64,000 nt of DNA from QKMZ01 sp012965515 (lineage in GTDB: Bacteria > Cyanobacteriota > Vampirovibrionia > Obscuribacterales > Obscuribacteraceae). The position numbers and the translations under genes were made by a program. Positions 60,825-64,000 of this stretch are shown here, piece after piece (position 1 is the first letter of the stretch; each line of letters begins with the position of its first letter). The stretch is taken from assembly GCA_937879965.1 (NCBI GenBank), contig CALFMP010000037.1:682001-746000 (forward strand), given 5' to 3'. The notes beneath the pieces are model-generated. The model was not told the origin of the DNA and did not search any database. It saw only the letters and a list, made by a program, of their open reading frames with translations.

Positions 60825-63056
60825 ATGTCCGAAAAGTCAGACAAAAAACCCAAGAAAGAGCCCGCAAAACTGAAGGCAGATCAGATTCCTTCAGGAGCTG
60901 AGTCAGCCTTTCTATCCGGCACCCCAGAATTACGCGAAAAGATCGCATTGCGTTCGACTGATAATAAGGAAAGCGCAGACTCGTCGGCTGTACGAGACGG
61001 GCAATCTTCCGCTGAAAACGACGGGCGCACCACACAAACAGATGGAGATTCGGGCGCCGACACGGACGGCGACGAAACTCTGGTGCGGCACAGGATGGAT
61101 TCACTCGTCGGCACCGTGCTGGCAAACCGCTATGAACTGCAATCTTTCATCGGGCAAGGCGGCATGAGTGTCGTCTACAAAGGACAAGACAAGGTGCTCG
61201 GCAAAACAGTGGCAATAAAACTGTTGCTACCGCATTTGGTGAACGATCCGATTACCTATGCGCGCTTTCAACAAGAAGCCCGAGCCGCCAGCAGCCTTTC
61301 ACACACTAATATTGTTTCAATTTACGATTTCGGCGCCGGAGAAAACAATGAACCGTACATAGTAATGGACTATCTGGACGGTACTCCACTAAACGACGCA
61401 ATCAAGATGCTGCGCGGCTTGGCGTTGGAGCGCTCGGTTGCGATTTTCGTTCAAATTGCCGACGCACTTCAATGCGCGCACTCAAATAATGTTCTGCACC
61501 GCGATTTGAAACCAAGCAATGTACTTTTGATTCACCAAGGCCCGGCTCTGGATATCGTCAAACTTGTCGACTTCGGCATTGCGAAGTTAATTCCGCAAGA
61601 CGGCGGCGAATCGCTGCATTTGACCAAGACCGGTGAAGTCTTTGGCAGCCCGTTTTACATGAGCCCTGAGCAATGCCGCGGTGAAAAGGTCGACGCACGC
61701 TCAGATGTTTATTCAATGGGATGCTTGATGTATGAAGTGATTGCCGGCAAGCCTCCAATTGTCGGCGCCAACTTGATGGAAACACTGTACAAACAATTAG
61801 GCGAAGTACCCGCGTCTTTCTCTGTCTCTTGCCCAGATTCCAAAGTTCCGGAAAGATTGGAAGCGATCGTTTTCAAAGCCTTCGCAAAAGACCCAGCCAT
61901 GCGCCATCAGAGCATGGAAGAGTTGGCGAAAGACCTGCATGAATTTCTGGATCAAATGGATGCAGGTTGGATCACCAACGCCAAATTGAAGTTGGAACTT
62001 TTGCGCTTGAAGATCGCGCCATTTGTTGGACGAGAGAAAAAACTCCTGCTCATAGCACTGGCGGCTGTAGTTGTGTGCGCAGTAGTGGCAGCGCAATATC
62101 TGAGCATTTACTTCAGGGATGTCCGAGAACCCCCACCGCGTGCTGCTTCTGCTTGGTCCGTGATTCAGAAACCACCGGAAGAAAAATCGAATTTCGCAAC
62201 TTACGCTGGACTTTTGCAAGCTGATTTGAAGACATACGCACCAGAAGGTCAAACTTCTCCGCGCTATATCAATGGGCAGCAAATTCTGGCGAAGTTTTAC
62301 GAAGACAACGGACATTACAGAGAAGCGCTCGATCTGCGCAAGAAGGCGTATGAATCGCTGAAAGAAAGCGAAGGCGAGAAGACAGACGACACCATGGAAG
62401 CACAATGGAATTTCGCCAAGACTCTCGGCAAAACCGGTAATTGGTCCGATTCGGTTGCAGTTTACAGCGATCTGTATCACAGGTTGGAAACAGATCCGGA
62501 CATAAAAGACCCAAATAAGATGGGCAAGTCGGAAGGTAGTCGCCATGCTATGTTCAACAACATTGGTGAAGACTTGGCGAACGCACTTTATGCCAGTGGT
62601 CGTTATAGCGAAGCAGCAATAAAATACGAGCTTCTGTTGTCTGAATACAAGAAGTACAAAGAAACAAGCAATCCAATGACAAAGCGGCGAGCCGAAATCT
62701 TATGCAGACTCGGTGATTGCTATCGGCTCGGCAACCAGTTTGCAAACGCTGAAAAAGCATACGAAGGCGCGCTCAAGATCTGGAGTGAAAACGACAAAGA
62801 CACTTCGCAGCTAATCGCCACAACCCGTCTGCTTGCATTCGTCCATTTCCAACAAGGTCATTACAAGCGCGCGAGATATCTCTACGAAACCGCCCTTCCG
62901 AAGATGGAATCAGAACTTGGAGAGTCGGATCCGGAGGTAATCGCAGCCCTGCGCGAGTATTCTCAATTGATGTGGAAGAAAGGGAATTACGTTAAGTCAG
63001 TGCTCACAGATCTGCGCGTCAAAGAACTTCAATCCCGACGTCAGCGCACCAGTTAG
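60825..63056 (+). CDS. Transmembrane Ser/Thr kinase with C-terminal TPR region
   Basis: 743 residues. Residues 1-95 are acidic and disordered. The kinase domain (about 100-375) is complete: GQGGMSVVYKG glycine loop, catalytic lysine in VAIKLLL, HRDLKPSN (about 225) and DFGIAK. A single membrane helix (about 405-425, LLLIALAAVVVCAVVAA) follows, then an extracytoplasmic region with TPR-like repeats (for example REALDLRKKAYESLKES and ANAEKAYEGALKIW). There are no PASTA domains, so the ligand is likely a protein or complex. AGGT lies eight bases before the ATG. Confidence 0.93.
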   Translation: MSEKSDKKPKKEPAKLKADQIPSGAESAFLSGTPELREKIALRSTDNKESADSSAVRDGQSSAENDGRTTQTDGDSGADTDGDETLVRHRMDSLVGTVLANRYELQSFIGQGGMSVVYKGQDKVLGKTVAIKLLLPHLVNDPITYARFQQEARAASSLSHTNIVSIYDFGAGENNEPYIVMDYLDGTPLNDAIKMLRGLALERSVAIFVQIADALQCAHSNNVLHRDLKPSNVLLIHQGPALDIVKLVDFGIAKLIPQDGGESLHLTKTGEVFGSPFYMSPEQCRGEKVDARSDVYSMGCLMYEVIAGKPPIVGANLMETLYKQLGEVPASFSVSCPDSKVPERLEAIVFKAFAKDPAMRHQSMEELAKDLHEFLDQMDAGWITNAKLKLELLRLKIAPFVGREKKLLLIALAAVVVCAVVAAQYLSIYFRDVREPPPRAASAWSVIQKPPEEKSNFATYAGLLQADLKTYAPEGQTSPRYINGQQILAKFYEDNGHYREALDLRKKAYESLKESEGEKTDDTMEAQWNFAKTLGKTGNWSDSVAVYSDLYHRLETDPDIKDPNKMGKSEGSRHAMFNNIGEDLANALYASGRYSEAAIKYELLLSEYKKYKETSNPMTKRRAEILCRLGDCYRLGNQFANAEKAYEGALKIWSENDKDTSQLIATTRLLAFVHFQQGHYKRARYLYETALPKMESELGESDPEVIAALREYSQLMWKKGNYVKSVLTDLRVKELQSRRQRTS

Positions 63057-63071
63057 CCGAGCTCGTTTAGC

Positions 63072-63190
63072 GGGCGCGTTGCACGCGCTCTTGTTACGGC
63101 GTAGGGGCGCGTTGTATGCGCTCTTGTTGCGGCGTAGGGGCGCGTTGCACGCGCCCTTGTTACGGCGTAGGGGCGCGTTGCACGCGCCCT
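63072..63190. repeat. Tandem array of four 33-bp units, each with a GC-rich hairpin
   Basis: Copies begin at 63072, 63105, 63138 and 63171, exactly 33 bases apart. Each holds GGGCGCGTTGCACGCGC(C/T)C, a hairpin with a TGC loop; the second copy has GTTGTATGCGC. The spacer is TTGTTACGGCGTAG (one variant TTGTTGCGGCGTAG). The last copy is followed by TTTTT and may terminate transcription of the kinase gene. An imperfect related element follows to 63245. It lies between two convergent genes. Confidence 0.9.
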
Positions 63191-63278
63191 TTTTCTGAAG
63201 ACCCTACGCCATGCGCGCAGGGGCGATGCATAGCACCGCCCCCACGTGAAACAGAAAAATTCGCGTCCGAACCTCAGC

Positions 63279-64000
63279 TTAGAGGTTGCCTCTCTCCGCT
63301 TGGTCGCGTTCGATGGACTCGAATAGAGCTTTGAAATTACCTTTGCCGAAACCTTTTGCACCTTTTCTTTGAATTACTTCGAAGAAGAGTGTCGGTCTGT
63401 CTTGCACCGGCTTGGTGAAGATCTGCAAGAGGTAACCGTCGGATTCGCGGTCTACGAGGATGTGCAGTTTTGCCAACTCTTCGATGTCCTCATCAATCTC
63501 GCCGACGCGCTCAGGCAGCGCATCATAATAAGTGCGAGGGACTTTGAGAAACTCGATGCCACGTTTTTGCAGCTCGGCAACTGTCTTGATGATGTCGCGA
63601 GTAGCAATAGCAATGTGCTGAACGCCAGGTGCCACGTAATAGTCCAGATATTCTTGAATCTGCGAACGTCTCACACCTTCTGCCGGTTCATTGATCGGCA
63701 ATTTCACAGAGCCGGACTTGTTGGCCATAACTTTGGAAACAAGCGATGAATATTGAGTGCTGATGTCTTCTTTGTCGAAGTATTGATAGACATAGAAGCC
63801 GAACACTTTTTGATAGAACTCGACCCAGTACTCCATACGACCAACTTCGACGTTTCCTACAACGTGATCGACAGCAGCAAGGCCGACTTTGAATTCGTTT
63901 TGATTATCCTTGAACTTTCTATCGACAGGCTTGAAGCCAGGTGCGAAGCCCTTGTAGTCTTTGCGCTCTACAAATGTGTGCATGGTTTCGCCGTATGTAT
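63279..64000 (-). CDS. hpd: 4-hydroxyphenylpyruvate dioxygenase, amino-terminal part outside the window
   Basis: The carboxy-terminal 240 or so residues are visible, and the frame is open to the window edge; an internal ATG at 63983 is inside the protein because the preceding codons continue the family sequence (YGETMHTFVER). The iron ligands are His in VDHVVGNV, His in GVQHIAIAT and Glu in LFFEVIQRKG. The enzyme converts 4-hydroxyphenylpyruvate to homogentisate in tyrosine degradation (or tocopherol/plastoquinone-type synthesis). The palindrome array lies immediately downstream. Confidence 0.95.
   Translation of the reverse strand, partial: TYGETMHTFVERKDYKGFAPGFKPVDRKFKDNQNEFKVGLAAVDHVVGNVEVGRMEYWVEFYQKVFGFYVYQYFDKEDISTQYSSLVSKVMANKSGSVKLPINEPAEGVRRSQIQEYLDYYVAPGVQHIAIATRDIIKTVAELQKRGIEFLKVPRTYYDALPERVGEIDEDIEELAKLHILVDRESDGYLLQIFTKPVQDRPTLFFEVIQRKGAKGFGKGNFKALFESIERDQAERGNL

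Noticed and set aside
63072..63190. CRISPR array
   Set aside because: Units are contiguous and nearly identical with no unique spacers, and no cas gene is nearby.
63053..63361. Minus-strand frame encoding 11-residue repeats across the 33-bp array
   Set aside because: The 33-bp period is a multiple of three, so the frame stays open by chance. It overlaps hpd, has no ribosome binding site, and its repeats are only the translated palindromes.

Overview
The window reads as bacterial chromosome of moderate G+C. It is most likely from a deep-branching, non-photosynthetic relative of cyanobacteria (Melainabacteria/Vampirovibrionia, Obscuribacterales-like). This is inferred from the mixture of genes: a CMP-KDO synthetase (so an LPS outer membrane), a Tic20-like membrane protein, a cyanobacterial-type single-RRM RNA-binding protein, many exported TPR and beta-propeller proteins, a kinase with an extracytoplasmic TPR region, and c-di-GMP signalling proteins. 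There is no rRNA, IS element, transposase, integrase, phage gene or CRISPR array. TTG and GTG starts with good Shine-Dalgarno sequences are common.

Layout. 1-10.7 kb is housekeeping and signalling: a diguanylate cyclase, a Tic20-like protein, a glycerophosphodiesterase pair, kdsB, exported proteins of unknown function, a TPR protein, two tandem thymidylate-kinase-like paralogues and dtd. tRNA-fMet and its terminator follow at 10.87-11.0 kb. 11.2-19.0 kb is a surface-polysaccharide region: a GT2 enzyme coupled to a GT-C-like membrane protein, a GT2-GT92 fusion and a large membrane protein, preceded by a small gene broken by a stop codon. 19.3-24.7 kb holds a flavoprotein, a McrBC-like AAA+/DUF2357 pair and the RRM protein.

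25.2-36.1 kb is the most unusual part. A minus-strand operon encodes a triplicated membrane protein of unknown family (804 codons open, about 788 from the preferred start), a tandem antibiotic-biosynthesis-monooxygenase-domain membrane protein, and a single-chain xanthine-dehydrogenase-type molybdoenzyme. A second triplicated paralogue (836 aa) is divergent from it. Together the two paralogues hold six diverged copies of a unit of about 240-260 residues that I do not recognise. 36.1-41.3 kb encodes exported proteins: a streptogramin-lyase-like propeller, a PepSY protein, and a multicopper oxidase carrying FG-GAP repeats.

41.7-64 kb: a YfhO-like membrane protein with an FkbM methyltransferase, a serine/threonine dehydratase, tRNA-Gly, a thioesterase, hisC, an LVIVD propeller, a fasciclin protein, a DUF2029-like glycosyltransferase, an exported KatG, heme oxygenase, an Hpt-REC-REC-GGDEF regulator with a partner REC protein, a Ser/Thr kinase, and hpd running off the window end. 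Small GC-rich palindromes of one family sit just after stop codons at several loci and form a 33-bp tandem array before hpd.
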